64,000 bases of DNA from Hydrogenobacter thermophilus TK-6. GTDB lineage: Bacteria; Aquificota; Aquificia; Aquificales; Aquificaceae. The first letter of the stretch is position 1; the number at the start of each line of letters is the position of its first letter. The stretch covers positions 1,240,001 through 1,304,000 of the forward strand of contig NC_013799.1 in assembly GCF_000010785.1 (NCBI RefSeq), in the 5' to 3' direction. Both the position numbers and the translations under genes were made by a program. The notes beneath the pieces are model-generated. The model was given only the letters and a program-made list of their open reading frames with translations, did not search any database and was not told the origin of the DNA. Shown here in pieces: positions 29,681-38,063 of this stretch.

Positions 29681-29824
29681 ATGCATATACTCCAAGTTTA
29701 CTATTTAAGAATATATTTAAGAATAGCCGGAGTTCCAGACACACCTTTGCAGAGAGAGTTAGAGCAGGAGTACAGAAGCTTTACAAAGCTCAGACGACAA
29801 CATGTCTATAAATTCTTTTTATAG
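29681..29824 (+). CDS. Possible 47-residue protein with an in-frame 12-bp tandem duplication
   Basis: ATG 29681 to TAG 29822-29824. The product begins MHILQVYYLRIYLRIAGV, where YLRI is repeated because TATTTAAGAATA occurs twice in tandem (29702-29725), and continues with a charged helical part (LQRELEQEYRS). No Shine-Dalgarno and no known family. It ends in a perfect hairpin just before the ribosome-binding site of the next gene. It may be a small gene, or a remnant; I cannot tell without comparison to related genomes. Confidence 0.35.
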   Translation: MHILQVYYLRIYLRIAGVPDTPLQRELEQEYRSFTKLRRQHVYKFFL

Positions 29825-29832
29825 AGAGGAGG
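29805..29832 (+). promoter_or_regulatory. Hairpin and ribosome-binding site before the first Trp-rich gene
   Basis: TCTATAAA, loop TTCTT, TTTATAGA forms a perfect 8-pair hairpin at 29805-29825, followed by AGGAGG at 29827-29832, 7 bases before ATG 29840. The TATAAA in the left arm could alternatively be a -10 element. The hairpin may insulate or control this tandem pair. Confidence 0.4.
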
Positions 29833-29839
29833 TTGAAGC

Positions 29840-30190
29840 ATGGATAAAGAGGGTAGTGGAAACATTTGGTTCAGCGATAATCCAGATACTTTGATAGAAG
29901 ATTATGAGTCTGTCCTTGAGTATCCTCCCGAATTGCCCGACGCCTATTCTCACCACAACTACTGGATGCTGACTGATATAAGGGATTCAATAGAACGCCT
30001 GGGACTTAGCGAGGATGAGAGAGTGAAAGCTCTTGATAGGGAACTCATAAAAAAGCTCAAAAAGTATGGACCACCCGCCTACAGAGAAAAAGAAAGGCCG
30101 GATTACTGGTGGTGGCATCTGGACAAAATTTATAAAGGCACTTATCCAGAGGAAAAACTTCCTGAGCATCTTAGAGATTTGCTAAAATAG
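29840..30190 (+). CDS. Trp-rich small protein, paralogue A
   Basis: 116 residues, cytoplasmic, unknown family. Three related genes are in this window (also 30203 and 36458). The shared pattern is: an acidic N-terminus, a helical LTDIRDSIERLGLS segment, LDRELIKKLKK, then the signature YWWWHLDKIYKGTYP followed by LPEHLRDLLK. The Trp-Trp-Trp-His stretch is very unusual for a soluble protein. It has a strong ribosome-binding site. Its stop is 12 bases before the next copy, so both are co-transcribed. Confidence 0.75.
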   Translation: MDKEGSGNIWFSDNPDTLIEDYESVLEYPPELPDAYSHHNYWMLTDIRDSIERLGLSEDERVKALDRELIKKLKKYGPPAYREKERPDYWWWHLDKIYKGTYPEEKLPEHLRDLLK

Positions 30191-30202
30191 TTTTAAACCT
30201 CA

Positions 30203-30553
30203 ATGGATAAAGAGAAGAATCCAAACCCTCAGTTCAGCGATATTGAGGATCTTATAGAAGAGTACGATGCTCTACTTTCGTACCCCAATACAAAATACCC
30301 CTATGTATTCGTCTACGGTGGCTGGATGTTTTATGACCTTAGGGACCAGATACATGAGCTTGGGCTTGACGACCACCCTGAGGTTAAAAAGTTAGATAGG
30401 CAGTTTTTAAAAAAAGTCCTTGAGTGGGTAGTCCCTGACGATTACAAAGCCAAAAGAAAGTATCCCCATATGTGGTGGCATCACCTGGAGGAGATAAAAA
30501 GAGGAACCTACCCCAGGGAAAAGCTCCCTGAATACCTGAGAGGGATTTGCTAA
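30203..30553 (+). CDS. Trp-rich small protein, paralogue B (tandem copy with shifted C-terminus)
   Basis: 116 residues, tandem duplicate of the gene before it: YDLRDQIHELGLDD, LDRQFLKKV, MWWHHLEEIKRGTYP and LPEYLRGIC. The DNA after LR is AGAGGGATTTGCTAAAATAG, against AGAGATTTGCTAAAATAG in copy A. The two extra G's shift the frame, so copy B ends RGIC instead of RDLLK. This argues that the tandem pair arose by duplication and that the last residues are dispensable. No function known. Confidence 0.75.
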   Translation: MDKEKNPNPQFSDIEDLIEEYDALLSYPNTKYPYVFVYGGWMFYDLRDQIHELGLDDHPEVKKLDRQFLKKVLEWVVPDDYKAKRKYPHMWWHHLEEIKRGTYPREKLPEYLRGIC

Positions 30554-30593
30554 AATAGTTTCAGGTTAGGGATAAGCTTATATTTATAAAGTC

Positions 30594-31496
30594 ATGAAAG
30601 GAATAATCCTCAGCAGGCACAAGATAAAGGTGTATGGAAGGCAAGGTAAAATTTTGCCTAAGGGTGTGGAGGAGGAACACACGGCTTTTTTGCACAATCT
30701 TTTGAGCAACGACATAAAGGGTATGAAGGAAGGGAGTCTTTTGTACAACCTCTGGCTAAGGCAAAATGGAACACCCATTGAGGACTTTTTTGTTTATAAG
30801 CTTGGCAACTATTATCTTCTGGACACAGAAGGCGATGCAACCAAAATAACTCAGGAGTTTAGCAGGCTCAAGCTCTCTCTCAGGGTTTACTTTGAGGACC
30901 TCACGCAGAGTCTGAGTCATGCTTTTATTTTTGGTGAAGGGGCAAGGGAATTTGTAAAGGAGCGCTTTGGCGTAACTCTTGAGGAGGGGAATGTTTTGGA
31001 GCTGGAGGATATCCTTTTGGCAAGAAATCATATAAGACTGAGAGAAGAAGGATACGACATACTCGGTAGCATTCAAAAGCTAAAAGAGCTTCTTAAAGGA
31101 GTTGAAATGATTAGCTCTGAGGAATTTGAGGACATCAGGATTGAGAATTTAGTGCCGCGCATAAGGAAGGAGCTAAGAGAGGGCTTTTCTCCTCTTGAGG
31201 CCGGAGTGCTAAACTACGCCATAAGCCTAACCAAGGGCTGTTATGTGGGGCAGGAGGCTATAGCCAGAGTTTATTACAGAGGAAGGACCCCCAGGGTTCT
31301 GGCTAAGTTTGAAGCAAGGAATGTCAGAGAAGGCGATAAGATAAAAGAAGGAGAAAAGGACATAGGCATTATAACATCCGTAAATTCTAGGGGAGACTTG
31401 GCTCTTGGGTATATACTCAGAGCCAAAGCTAATATAGGAGAAGTCCTCCCCTGCACTGCAGGGGAGGTAAGGCTTCTGGAGATGGTTCAGCCGTAA
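30594..31496 (+). CDS. ygfZ: Folate-binding Fe-S cluster assembly/repair protein YgfZ
   Basis: 300 residues, GcvT-like fold. The diagnostic YgfZ motif KGCYVGQE is present (TKGCYVGQEAIAR near residue 220) with the conserved Cys. The N-terminal HNLLSNDIK resembles the GcvT/YgfZ opening strand (normally FLQGQLTNDV). It probably aids maintenance of certain Fe-S enzymes using tetrahydrofolate. TATATT lies 9 bases before the ATG. The end overlaps convergent cfiA by 10 bases. Confidence 0.88.
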   Translation: MKGIILSRHKIKVYGRQGKILPKGVEEEHTAFLHNLLSNDIKGMKEGSLLYNLWLRQNGTPIEDFFVYKLGNYYLLDTEGDATKITQEFSRLKLSLRVYFEDLTQSLSHAFIFGEGAREFVKERFGVTLEEGNVLELEDILLARNHIRLREEGYDILGSIQKLKELLKGVEMISSEEFEDIRIENLVPRIRKELREGFSPLEAGVLNYAISLTKGCYVGQEAIARVYYRGRTPRVLAKFEARNVREGDKIKEGEKDIGIITSVNSRGDLALGYILRAKANIGEVLPCTAGEVRLLEMVQP

Positions 31497-33445
31497 CTGA
31501 CCTCTTCCTCTATGTGTTTTATTCTTAGGAGGGCATCGTCAGGTGTTACATTATCTCCGGGTTTGACAAAGACCTTTTCTACTACACCGCTTATGGGAGC
31601 GTGGATCTCGTTCTCCATCTTCATGGCTTCCACTATGGCTACCGTTTGACCTTCTTTTACTTTATCACCTTCCTTTACCAAAACCCTCACGACCCTTCCC
31701 GGCATAGGAGCAGTAGCATCACCTGGCTGGGTAGCTTTAGGTATGCCTTTCTCTTCGGCTTGTACTGCCGTTGGAGTGGGTCCTCCTTTTGGTATAGCTT
31801 CCACATGGGGCGTTATCTGCACCTCTTCCAGCCTCCCGTCCACCCTTATGTAGTACTTTCTGGGCTTTCCGGGCTCCTGATGAGCGCTCACACCTTCCAC
31901 TTTTACTTTGAACTTCTCACCGTGATAGACGATTTCAAACTCAACAGGTGCTGCACCTGGAACAACACCTGCCTTTACTTCAGTTGTTTCAACAAGCTCA
32001 TCAACTGGCTCAGGATGAAGTTCTCCCTTCTCTCTGGCTACAAAAAAGTCCTTTGCCTGCATGGGGAAGAGAGCATAAAGGAGCACCTCCTCATCTGTAG
32101 GCTCTCTTCCAAGTATAGCTTTTGTCTCTTCATAAGCCTTATCCCAGTCGTTGGGGTCTGCCAGGTCTGCAGCTCTTATGGAGAAGTCGGGTTCCTTTCC
32201 AGGACCGAGGATCTTCTCAGCCAGCTCCTTAGATATGGGACCGGGTGGCTTTCCATACTTGCCTTCCACATAGTCTCTTACCTCTTTGGTTATAACCTTG
32301 TATCGCTCACCGGATATCACATTGAGAACCGCCTGAACACCCACTATCTGTGAAGAAGGTGTCAGAAGTGGTGGATGCCCCAGGTCCCTTTCCACATTTG
32401 GTACCTCTTCGAGAGCTTCCTCTATTTTATCCAAAGCATTTGCCTCTATGAGCTGTGCCACCATGTTGGATATCATACCGCCGGGTATCTTGTGGATGAG
32501 CACTTTGGCATTTACACCAGCATACTCCGTCTCATACTTTTTGTACTTCTTCCTTATTTGCTTTACTATCTCAGCAAGTTCGTCCAACTTCTTCATGTCT
32601 ATGCCTGTATCAAAGGGTGTTCCTTCAAGCATGGCAACCACGGATTCCGTCGCAGGGTGAGAAGAGCCAAAGGCAAGCGGTGAGAGAACAGTATCCAGCA
32701 TGTCCACACCAGCCAGCACAGCCATCATGTGATTGACTATGGCGGTTCCGCTCATGTCGTGGTTGTGAAGTAGCACCGGAAGTTTTCCACCTGTGGCTTC
32801 CTTTATACCCTTTATTATGGCGTAAGTTTCAAAGGGCATAATTATACCCGTGGCATCCTTAAAAGACAGCCAGTCCGCACCCATCTCCGCTATTTCAAGA
32901 GCGTACTCTATCCACTTTTGGTAGGTGTGTATAGGACTTCTTGTATAGCTTATCTCGGCATGTGCCTCACCACCCAGCTCCTTTATGGCTTTTACAGCGG
33001 TCTTTATGTTCCTGTTGTCATTGAGAGCGTCAAACACTCTGAAAACGGTTATACCGTTTTTTATTGCTCTCTCCACAAACTTATAAACCAGCTTATCGGA
33101 CTTGGGTCTGTATCCCACTATGTTTTGACCTCTAAAGAGCATCTGGAGCTTAGTGTTGGGCATCACTTCCTTTATGCGCCTCAGTCTCTCCCACGGGTCT
33201 TCTTTGAGGTATCTGAGGCACACATCATAGGTGGCACCTCCCCACACCTCAACTGCATAGAACCCCACCTTGTCCATAGCCTCACAGAGGGGCAAAAGGT
33301 CATCTGTTCTGACCCGAGTTGCCAGTTTGCACTGCTGTCCGTCCCTGGGCGTAAGGTCTGTTATGAGTATTTTCTTCCTAAAGCCTCCCTTTTCAAACTC
33401 TTTGAACTTTTCTCTTATCTCTTCCATAATCTCAACTGCTTGCAT
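31487..33445 (-). CDS. cfiA: 2-oxoglutarate carboxylase large subunit (biotin carrier and carboxyltransferase)
   Basis: 652 residues. The N-terminal carboxyltransferase barrel shows TDLTPRDGQQ, WGGATYDVCLRYL, the biotin-site lysine region SFKDATGI and metal-binding LLHNHDMSG. A Pro/Glu-rich linker follows, then a biotinyl domain with EAMKMENEI, where the Lys is biotinylated. The family includes pyruvate and oxaloacetate carboxylase subunits; assignment to 2-oxoglutarate carboxylase is by resemblance to the Hydrogenobacter CfiA (same length as I recall) and by the reductive-TCA setting. With CfiB it makes oxalosuccinate for the reductive TCA cycle. 23 bases separate it from cfiB. Confidence 0.85.
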   Translation of the reverse strand: MQAVEIMEEIREKFKEFEKGGFRKKILITDLTPRDGQQCKLATRVRTDDLLPLCEAMDKVGFYAVEVWGGATYDVCLRYLKEDPWERLRRIKEVMPNTKLQMLFRGQNIVGYRPKSDKLVYKFVERAIKNGITVFRVFDALNDNRNIKTAVKAIKELGGEAHAEISYTRSPIHTYQKWIEYALEIAEMGADWLSFKDATGIIMPFETYAIIKGIKEATGGKLPVLLHNHDMSGTAIVNHMMAVLAGVDMLDTVLSPLAFGSSHPATESVVAMLEGTPFDTGIDMKKLDELAEIVKQIRKKYKKYETEYAGVNAKVLIHKIPGGMISNMVAQLIEANALDKIEEALEEVPNVERDLGHPPLLTPSSQIVGVQAVLNVISGERYKVITKEVRDYVEGKYGKPPGPISKELAEKILGPGKEPDFSIRAADLADPNDWDKAYEETKAILGREPTDEEVLLYALFPMQAKDFFVAREKGELHPEPVDELVETTEVKAGVVPGAAPVEFEIVYHGEKFKVKVEGVSAHQEPGKPRKYYIRVDGRLEEVQITPHVEAIPKGGPTPTAVQAEEKGIPKATQPGDATAPMPGRVVRVLVKEGDKVKEGQTVAIVEAMKMENEIHAPISGVVEKVFVKPGDNVTPDDALLRIKHIEEEVSYG

Positions 33446-33468
33446 GTACTACACCTCCAGAGTTTTTA

Positions 33469-34887
33469 TCAAAGCCCATGATAACTGGCTATTACTGCGG
33501 ATATAAAAGCTACAAAGTCCTCTTTGTCTCTGTGTTCAGCGTAATCAAAAACATGGGGATGCTCCTCCAGGTACCTTGTGGTAAATTTACCATCTCTGAA
33601 GTCTTTGTCCTTCATGATGTTTATAAGGAGCGGTATGGTGGTTTTGACACCGGAGATCTCATAGGTTTCAAGAGCGGACCTCATTCTGTCAACGGCAACC
33701 TCCCAGAGAGGAGCCCACACGATGAGCTTGGCTATGAGGGAGTCGTAATAGGGAGTGATCTCGTAACCCTTTGATGAGGCATGTTCAACCCTTATGCCAA
33801 ATCCTCCGGGCACATAGTATCTCTCTATGGTGCCTATGCTGGGGGCAAAGCCTTTCTTGGGATCTTCCGCGTTTATCCTGCACTCTATGGAGTAGCCGTT
33901 GAACCTTATGTCTTCCTGAGAGTACCTTAACCTTTCTCCTGCCGCTATCCTGATTTGCCACTTTACTATGTCAACACCTGTGATCATCTCAGTTACCGGA
34001 TGCTCCACCTGAATGCGGGTGTTCATCTCTATGAAGTACAGGTTGCCCTTTTCGTCGGCTATAAACTCCATAGTTCCAGCGCTGTAATAACCTATCTCCT
34101 TTGCTGCTTTTACCACAAGAGAGCCGTAATACTCTCTTTGCTCAGGTGTAAGAAGGAGCGATGGGGCAATCTCTACAAGTTTTTGGTTTCTTCTCTGTAT
34201 GGAACAGTCTCTTTCTCCCAGGTGTATAACATTTCCGTACTTATCTCCCAAAACCTGAAACTCAATGTGCTTGGGGTTTTCTATGTACTTTTCCAGAAGC
34301 AGGTCCCCCCTGCCGAAGGCTTTGACCGCCTCGTTGTAAGCGTTCTCGTAGTTTCTTACCAGCTCCTCCTCGTTCCTGCATATCCTTATACCCCTTCCTC
34401 CACCTCCCGCAGAAGCCTTTAAAAGCACAGGATAGCCTATCTCTTTGGCTATGCGTTTGGCTTCTTCTACATCTTTCAGTATGCCGTCGCTTCCAGGGAC
34501 TGTTGGGACGCCCGCCCTTTTCATAACCTCCTTTGACCTGGCTTTGTCTCCCATAAGCTCTATGACCTTCCAGTGGGGACCTATGAAGGTTATGCCCTTC
34601 TCTTCGCACAATCTGGCAAAGTGCTCGTTCTCCGCCAGAAAGCCATAACCGGGATGTATAGCCTCAGCCCCCACCTCAAGAGCCAGGTCCACTATCCTTT
34701 CTGCGTTCAGGTAGGTATCCAGAGGATTTACACCTATCATGTAGGCTTCGTCCGCCATCTTTACATGCCTTGCGGTGGATTCAATCTCGTTGTATATGGC
34801 AACCGTCTGTATACCCAGCTCTTTACACGCTCTTATAACCCTGCAAGCTATCTCACCTCTATTTGCCACCAAAACCTTCTTAAACAT
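33469..34887 (-). CDS. cfiB: 2-oxoglutarate carboxylase small subunit (biotin carboxylase)
   Basis: 472 residues. Biotin carboxylase with ATP-grasp fold: FKKVLVANRGEIACR at the N-terminus, HPGYGFLAEN, glycine-rich KASAGGGGRGIR, catalytic RDCSIQRRNQK and MNTRIQVEHPVTE. Carboxylates the biotin on CfiA with ATP and bicarbonate. I start it at MFKKVL because GGAGG lies 5 bases before that ATG; the longer MEAGM start would cover it. Operon order is osmC-cfiB-cfiA. A pyruvate carboxylase identity cannot be fully excluded from sequence alone. Confidence 0.88.
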   Translation of the reverse strand: MFKKVLVANRGEIACRVIRACKELGIQTVAIYNEIESTARHVKMADEAYMIGVNPLDTYLNAERIVDLALEVGAEAIHPGYGFLAENEHFARLCEEKGITFIGPHWKVIELMGDKARSKEVMKRAGVPTVPGSDGILKDVEEAKRIAKEIGYPVLLKASAGGGGRGIRICRNEEELVRNYENAYNEAVKAFGRGDLLLEKYIENPKHIEFQVLGDKYGNVIHLGERDCSIQRRNQKLVEIAPSLLLTPEQREYYGSLVVKAAKEIGYYSAGTMEFIADEKGNLYFIEMNTRIQVEHPVTEMITGVDIVKWQIRIAAGERLRYSQEDIRFNGYSIECRINAEDPKKGFAPSIGTIERYYVPGGFGIRVEHASSKGYEITPYYDSLIAKLIVWAPLWEVAVDRMRSALETYEISGVKTTIPLLINIMKDKDFRDGKFTTRYLEEHPHVFDYAEHRDKEDFVAFISAVIASYHGL

Positions 34888-34904
34888 ACCTGCCTCCAAA
34901 AAGG

Positions 34905-35324
34905 TTAACTTAAAATTTCAACTCTGTACTCTATGGGTGCTACCTTGTTTATCATGTAGGCTATGGAGCATGTTCCCGGATCATAAATAGTCTTGTTAAG
35001 AGCCTTCTTTACATCTTCCTCACTCACCCGTCCTTTTACCTTCACCAACAGGTATATCTTGGTAAAAACCTTAGGGTATCCTTCCGTTACTCTTTCCGCA
35101 TCCGTTTCTATCTCTATGTGCTGAGTTTCTTTGCCTTCCTTGTGAAGAGCTTCATAAAGGTGAATACCTACGCATCCGGCTATGGAGTGAAAGAGAAGCT
35201 CAGGAGGTCTTATGCCTCTTCCTTTGCCACCCACATACCCGGCGGCGTCTATGGGCACTTCCCTTCCGGACTCACCAGTGCCTACAAAGTGAAAATCCTC
35301 TTTTTGCACCACCTTCACCTTCAT
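34905..35324 (-). CDS. OsmC-family protein
   Basis: 139 residues, OsmC/YhfA-like. Visible is RPPELLFHSIAGCVGIHLYEAL, with the first conserved Cys, and the second half has YDPGTCSIAYMINKV with the second Cys. The two-cysteine pair is typical for peroxide-reducing OsmC proteins. Seventeen bases upstream of cfiB, so very likely co-transcribed with the carboxylase genes; perhaps protects the oxygen-sensitive reductive TCA enzymes, but that is inference. AAGGAGG precedes its ATG. Confidence 0.85.
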   Translation of the reverse strand: MKVKVVQKEDFHFVGTGESGREVPIDAAGYVGGKGRGIRPPELLFHSIAGCVGIHLYEALHKEGKETQHIEIETDAERVTEGYPKVFTKIYLLVKVKGRVSEEDVKKALNKTIYDPGTCSIAYMINKVAPIEYRVEILS

Positions 35325-35361
35325 AAAAACCTCCTTACCACCTTAGTAAACTGGATTATTT

Positions 35362-35367
35362 ATTATA
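35362..35367 (-). promoter_or_regulatory. Promoter of the osmC-cfiB-cfiA operon
   Basis: TATAAT on the minus strand (plus coordinates 35362-35367) in the 72-base gap after thiO. It would give a leader of about 30 bases containing AAGGAGG before the osmC ATG. This is a conventional leader, unlike the leaderless pattern at many other genes. Confidence 0.55.
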
Positions 35368-35396
35368 CTCTCCTTTACAAAAAGTGCTAACCAAAA

Positions 35397-36440
35397 TCAT
35401 GGGTTTTTAAACCTATCCGCTGAAAAAACATCCATGTAAGGAGTTTTTTCTCCTCTGACTAAATAACTTTCCACAAGCTTTGCAGTTATTGGAGCGTGAA
35501 GTATGCCGTTTCTGTGGTGTCCTGTGAGCACCAGATAGTTCTCTCCCACTTTAAAAATGGGCATACTGTCAGGTGAGGCTGGTCTAAAACCTACCAGAGT
35601 GGAGATGAGGCGGGCGTGCTTCATGGAGGGTATTATGCGAAGAGCATTCTCAGACAGGGTTTTTAAACCCTCAAGCGTTATGTCAGGATTAAAGCCATCC
35701 GTCTCGGAAGTAGCACCTACGTAAGTGTATCTACTTCTGGGTATTATGTAAGATACAGAAGAGTAATGCACTCTACTAACATAAACATCTTTCACCTTAA
35801 GGGCTTGTCCCTTTATTGGGAAAACGGGAAGGTCAAAGAGGGTTTTTATCCAGGCTCCCGTGCAGAAAAGATAAAAGTCCGCCTCATATTTGCCTTTTAA
35901 ACCCTCTAAGTAAACGACTCTTTCCTCCTCCATGTGTGCCCTGACGATATGGTCAATGGTAAACTCCATCCCCATCCTGCTGACAGCAAAAAGAAGAGCA
36001 TCCATAAGCATCTGTGCATCCACCCAGCCTTCTTCCGCATAGTGAATTATGCCCTGCACATCTCTGGAGAGCAAAGAGGAAGGCTCCAAAAGCTCCACCT
36101 TATATCCCTTTTCCGCATAAGCCTGAGCTTTACTGAAAAGCTCATCCTCACCTTTTAACACTACCCTGTTTATGCCCTCCATCCACAGGTCCACCTTCTG
36201 CCCGGATACATCCCCGAGAAAACTCACAAAAGACGGATACTCCTTTAAGCTCTCGTAAGAAAAATCAAAGAGGAGGCCTTCAAGCCCTTCGGAAAAAGGA
36301 GCTAGCATACCACCAGCCACCCACGAAGTTGCCTCCTCTGGGTTTCTGGTTATTACGCTCACCCTAAAACCTGCATAAGAAAGCAAAAGTGCTGAGCTAA
36401 GCCCTATAACTCCGCTTCCTATTACAATGATTTTTGTCAT
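35397..36440 (-). CDS. thiO: Glycine oxidase ThiO (FAD-dependent amine oxidase)
   Basis: 347 residues. FAD-binding Rossmann start KIIVIGSGVIGLSSALLLSYAG, read here as VIGSGVIGLSS; then the ThiO-type EATSWVAGGMLAP, and the C-terminal GFRPASPDSMPIF and TGHHRNGILHAPITAKL. In thiamine synthesis ThiO oxidises glycine to dehydroglycine for the thiazole ring in oxygen-using bacteria. No other thi genes are adjacent. The start is 17 bases from the divergent Trp-rich gene. Confidence 0.88.
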   Translation of the reverse strand: MTKIIVIGSGVIGLSSALLLSYAGFRVSVITRNPEEATSWVAGGMLAPFSEGLEGLLFDFSYESLKEYPSFVSFLGDVSGQKVDLWMEGINRVVLKGEDELFSKAQAYAEKGYKVELLEPSSLLSRDVQGIIHYAEEGWVDAQMLMDALLFAVSRMGMEFTIDHIVRAHMEEERVVYLEGLKGKYEADFYLFCTGAWIKTLFDLPVFPIKGQALKVKDVYVSRVHYSSVSYIIPRSRYTYVGATSETDGFNPDITLEGLKTLSENALRIIPSMKHARLISTLVGFRPASPDSMPIFKVGENYLVLTGHHRNGILHAPITAKLVESYLVRGEKTPYMDVFSADRFKNP

Positions 36441-36443
36441 GGT

Positions 36444-36451
36444 ATATAATA
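36444..36451. promoter_or_regulatory. Ultra-short divergent promoter, thiO versus Trp-rich gene C
   Basis: Only 17 bases lie between the two start codons (36440 minus, 36458 plus). TATAAT at 36445-36450 ends 7 bases before the plus ATG. On the minus strand the overlapping TATTAT (36446-36451) ends 5 bases before the thiO ATG. Both predicted transcripts would be leaderless or nearly so. Confidence 0.55.
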
Positions 36452-36457
36452 AGTTAT

Positions 36458-36907
36458 ATGGGAGAACTAAAAAGAAAACTTGACACAGATTATGTATACT
36501 TTGCAGAGGTGGAAATGCTTTTAAACTACGGTATAGGATATCCAGACCTTATAATAAGACTAAGAGAGAAGATACATCAGGAAGGTCTTGAGGATAGCGT
36601 TTATGTTAGAAAAACTGACAGAAAGCTACTCCAGAATGTACACAGATTTATAGAACTTCTTGATGGTTCTGACGAGCCTATTTTGGACGATGAAAGTCAG
36701 CCTCATGAAAAGTGGTGGTGGCATCTTCGCAGCATAGCAAGGGGTAAGCACCCCAGCTTAACACTTCCCTCTTATCTTAGAGATGTTTATAGAAAAAGGC
36801 GCAAATACTGGAAGCAGAGAGGGAAAGAAAACCTTTATAACAGAAGTTATTGGATGGAACCCCGCAGGTATGGTCAAGAATTTTTAGGTAAACTTGACAA
36901 AGTGTAG
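36458..36907 (+). CDS. Trp-rich small protein, paralogue C (extended form)
   Basis: 149 residues. Same family as 29840 and 30203: LIIRLREKIHQEGLED, TDRKLLQNV, the signature KWWWHLRSIARGKHP and LPSYLRDVYR, then an extra basic C-terminal tail (KRRKYWKQRGKENLYNR and beyond), which could bind nucleic acid. I choose the ATG at 36458, with TATAAT 7 bases upstream; an earlier in-frame ATG would overlap thiO. Standing alone and divergent, it shows the family is not just a local tandem array. Function unknown. Confidence 0.7.
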   Translation: MGELKRKLDTDYVYFAEVEMLLNYGIGYPDLIIRLREKIHQEGLEDSVYVRKTDRKLLQNVHRFIELLDGSDEPILDDESQPHEKWWWHLRSIARGKHPSLTLPSYLRDVYRKRRKYWKQRGKENLYNRSYWMEPRRYGQEFLGKLDKV

Positions 36908-36971
36908 CAAAGCTTCCGCAAGGTGGATGGAAAAACTGAGAATATAGCCAAATGGCAATAAACTATTTCTT

Positions 36972-38063
36972 ATGGAAGAGATTGCACTTTGGCGAAAGAG
37001 GATAGACGAGATAGATGAAGAGATACTGAGGCTTCTCAACGAAAGGATTAAAATAGCACAGAAAATAGGTGAAATCAAAAAAGCTTCTGGTCTTGATATT
37101 CACGCTCCTGAAAGAGAAAGAGAGATATTTGAAAGAGTATTAAAGTTGAACGAGGAGCTTTATGGCGGAGAGTTTCCCAAAGAAGCCCTCTTTCACATAT
37201 ACAGAGAGATAATGTCTGCATGCCTGTCTGTGGAAAAGCCCTTGCGGGTTGCCTACTTGGGACCAAAGGCAACCTTTACCCATCAGGCAGCTCTTGAGTA
37301 CTTCGGTTTTTCTGTGCATTATATTCCAGTTAGCACCATAAAGGATGTTTTTAACGAGGTGGACCTTGGTAGAGCAGATTACGGAGTTGTCCCTGTGGAA
37401 AACACCATAGAGGGCGTTGTCAATTACACTCTGGACATGTTCTTAGAGTATGACCTCAAAATAGTGGGTGAAGTTGTAATTCCCATAAAGCTCCACCTGC
37501 TATCTAACTTATCAAGTTTGGAAGATGTAAAGAGGATATACTCCCACAGGCACGCCATAGCTCAGTGCAGAAACTGGATAGACAAAAATCTACCCAAGGC
37601 TCAGATCATAGAAACTGAAAGCACTGCAAGAGCTTGCGAGATAGTTCTTGAGCTTAATGATGCTGCAGCTATTGCTAGTGAAGTGGCATCTTACACCTAT
37701 CACCTTAACATACTTGCTCAGAATATACAGGAAAGCGCTAACAACTTTACAAGATTCCTCATCGTAGGAAATAGAAGTATGAAGAGGACAGGAAAGGACA
37801 AGACGAGTTTGATCCTTGCCGTCAGGAATAAGCCCGGTGATCTTTACAAAACCCTTGAGAGCTTTTACCTATACGGAGTGAACCTTACCAAGATAGAATC
37901 AAGACCCTCCAAAAAGAAAGCCTGGGACTATGTTTTCTTTGTGGACCTGGACGGACATATGGAGGATCATAATGTAAGGATGGCTCTTGACCTGCTTGCC
38001 AAGGAAAACCGTATTATAAAGATGCTGGGGTCTTATCCAAAGGCTCTATTTGAGGAGAGCTAA
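36972..38063 (+). CDS. pheA: Bifunctional chorismate mutase / prephenate dehydratase (P-protein)
   Basis: 363 residues, makes phenylpyruvate from chorismate. N-terminal AroQ-type mutase (RKRIDEIDEEILRLLNERI), then the prephenate dehydratase domain (VAYLGPKATFTHQAAL, VPVENTIEGVVNYTLD, ESTARACEIV and NFTRFLIVG) and a C-terminal ACT domain (LAVRNKPGDLYKTLE, TKIESRPSKK) for phenylalanine feedback. TAAACT lies 7 bases before the ATG. Its end overlaps the convergent DUF58 gene by 18 bases. Confidence 0.95.
   Translation: MEEIALWRKRIDEIDEEILRLLNERIKIAQKIGEIKKASGLDIHAPEREREIFERVLKLNEELYGGEFPKEALFHIYREIMSACLSVEKPLRVAYLGPKATFTHQAALEYFGFSVHYIPVSTIKDVFNEVDLGRADYGVVPVENTIEGVVNYTLDMFLEYDLKIVGEVVIPIKLHLLSNLSSLEDVKRIYSHRHAIAQCRNWIDKNLPKAQIIETESTARACEIVLELNDAAAIASEVASYTYHLNILAQNIQESANNFTRFLIVGNRSMKRTGKDKTSLILAVRNKPGDLYKTLESFYLYGVNLTKIESRPSKKKAWDYVFFVDLDGHMEDHNVRMALDLLAKENRIIKMLGSYPKALFEES

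Noticed and set aside
31601-33481. Long open frames (up to 250 codons) on the plus strand opposite cfiA
   Set aside because: They mirror the strongly conserved carboxylase frame, have erratic composition (rich in Cys, Phe, Leu, Tyr), no start context and no family features.
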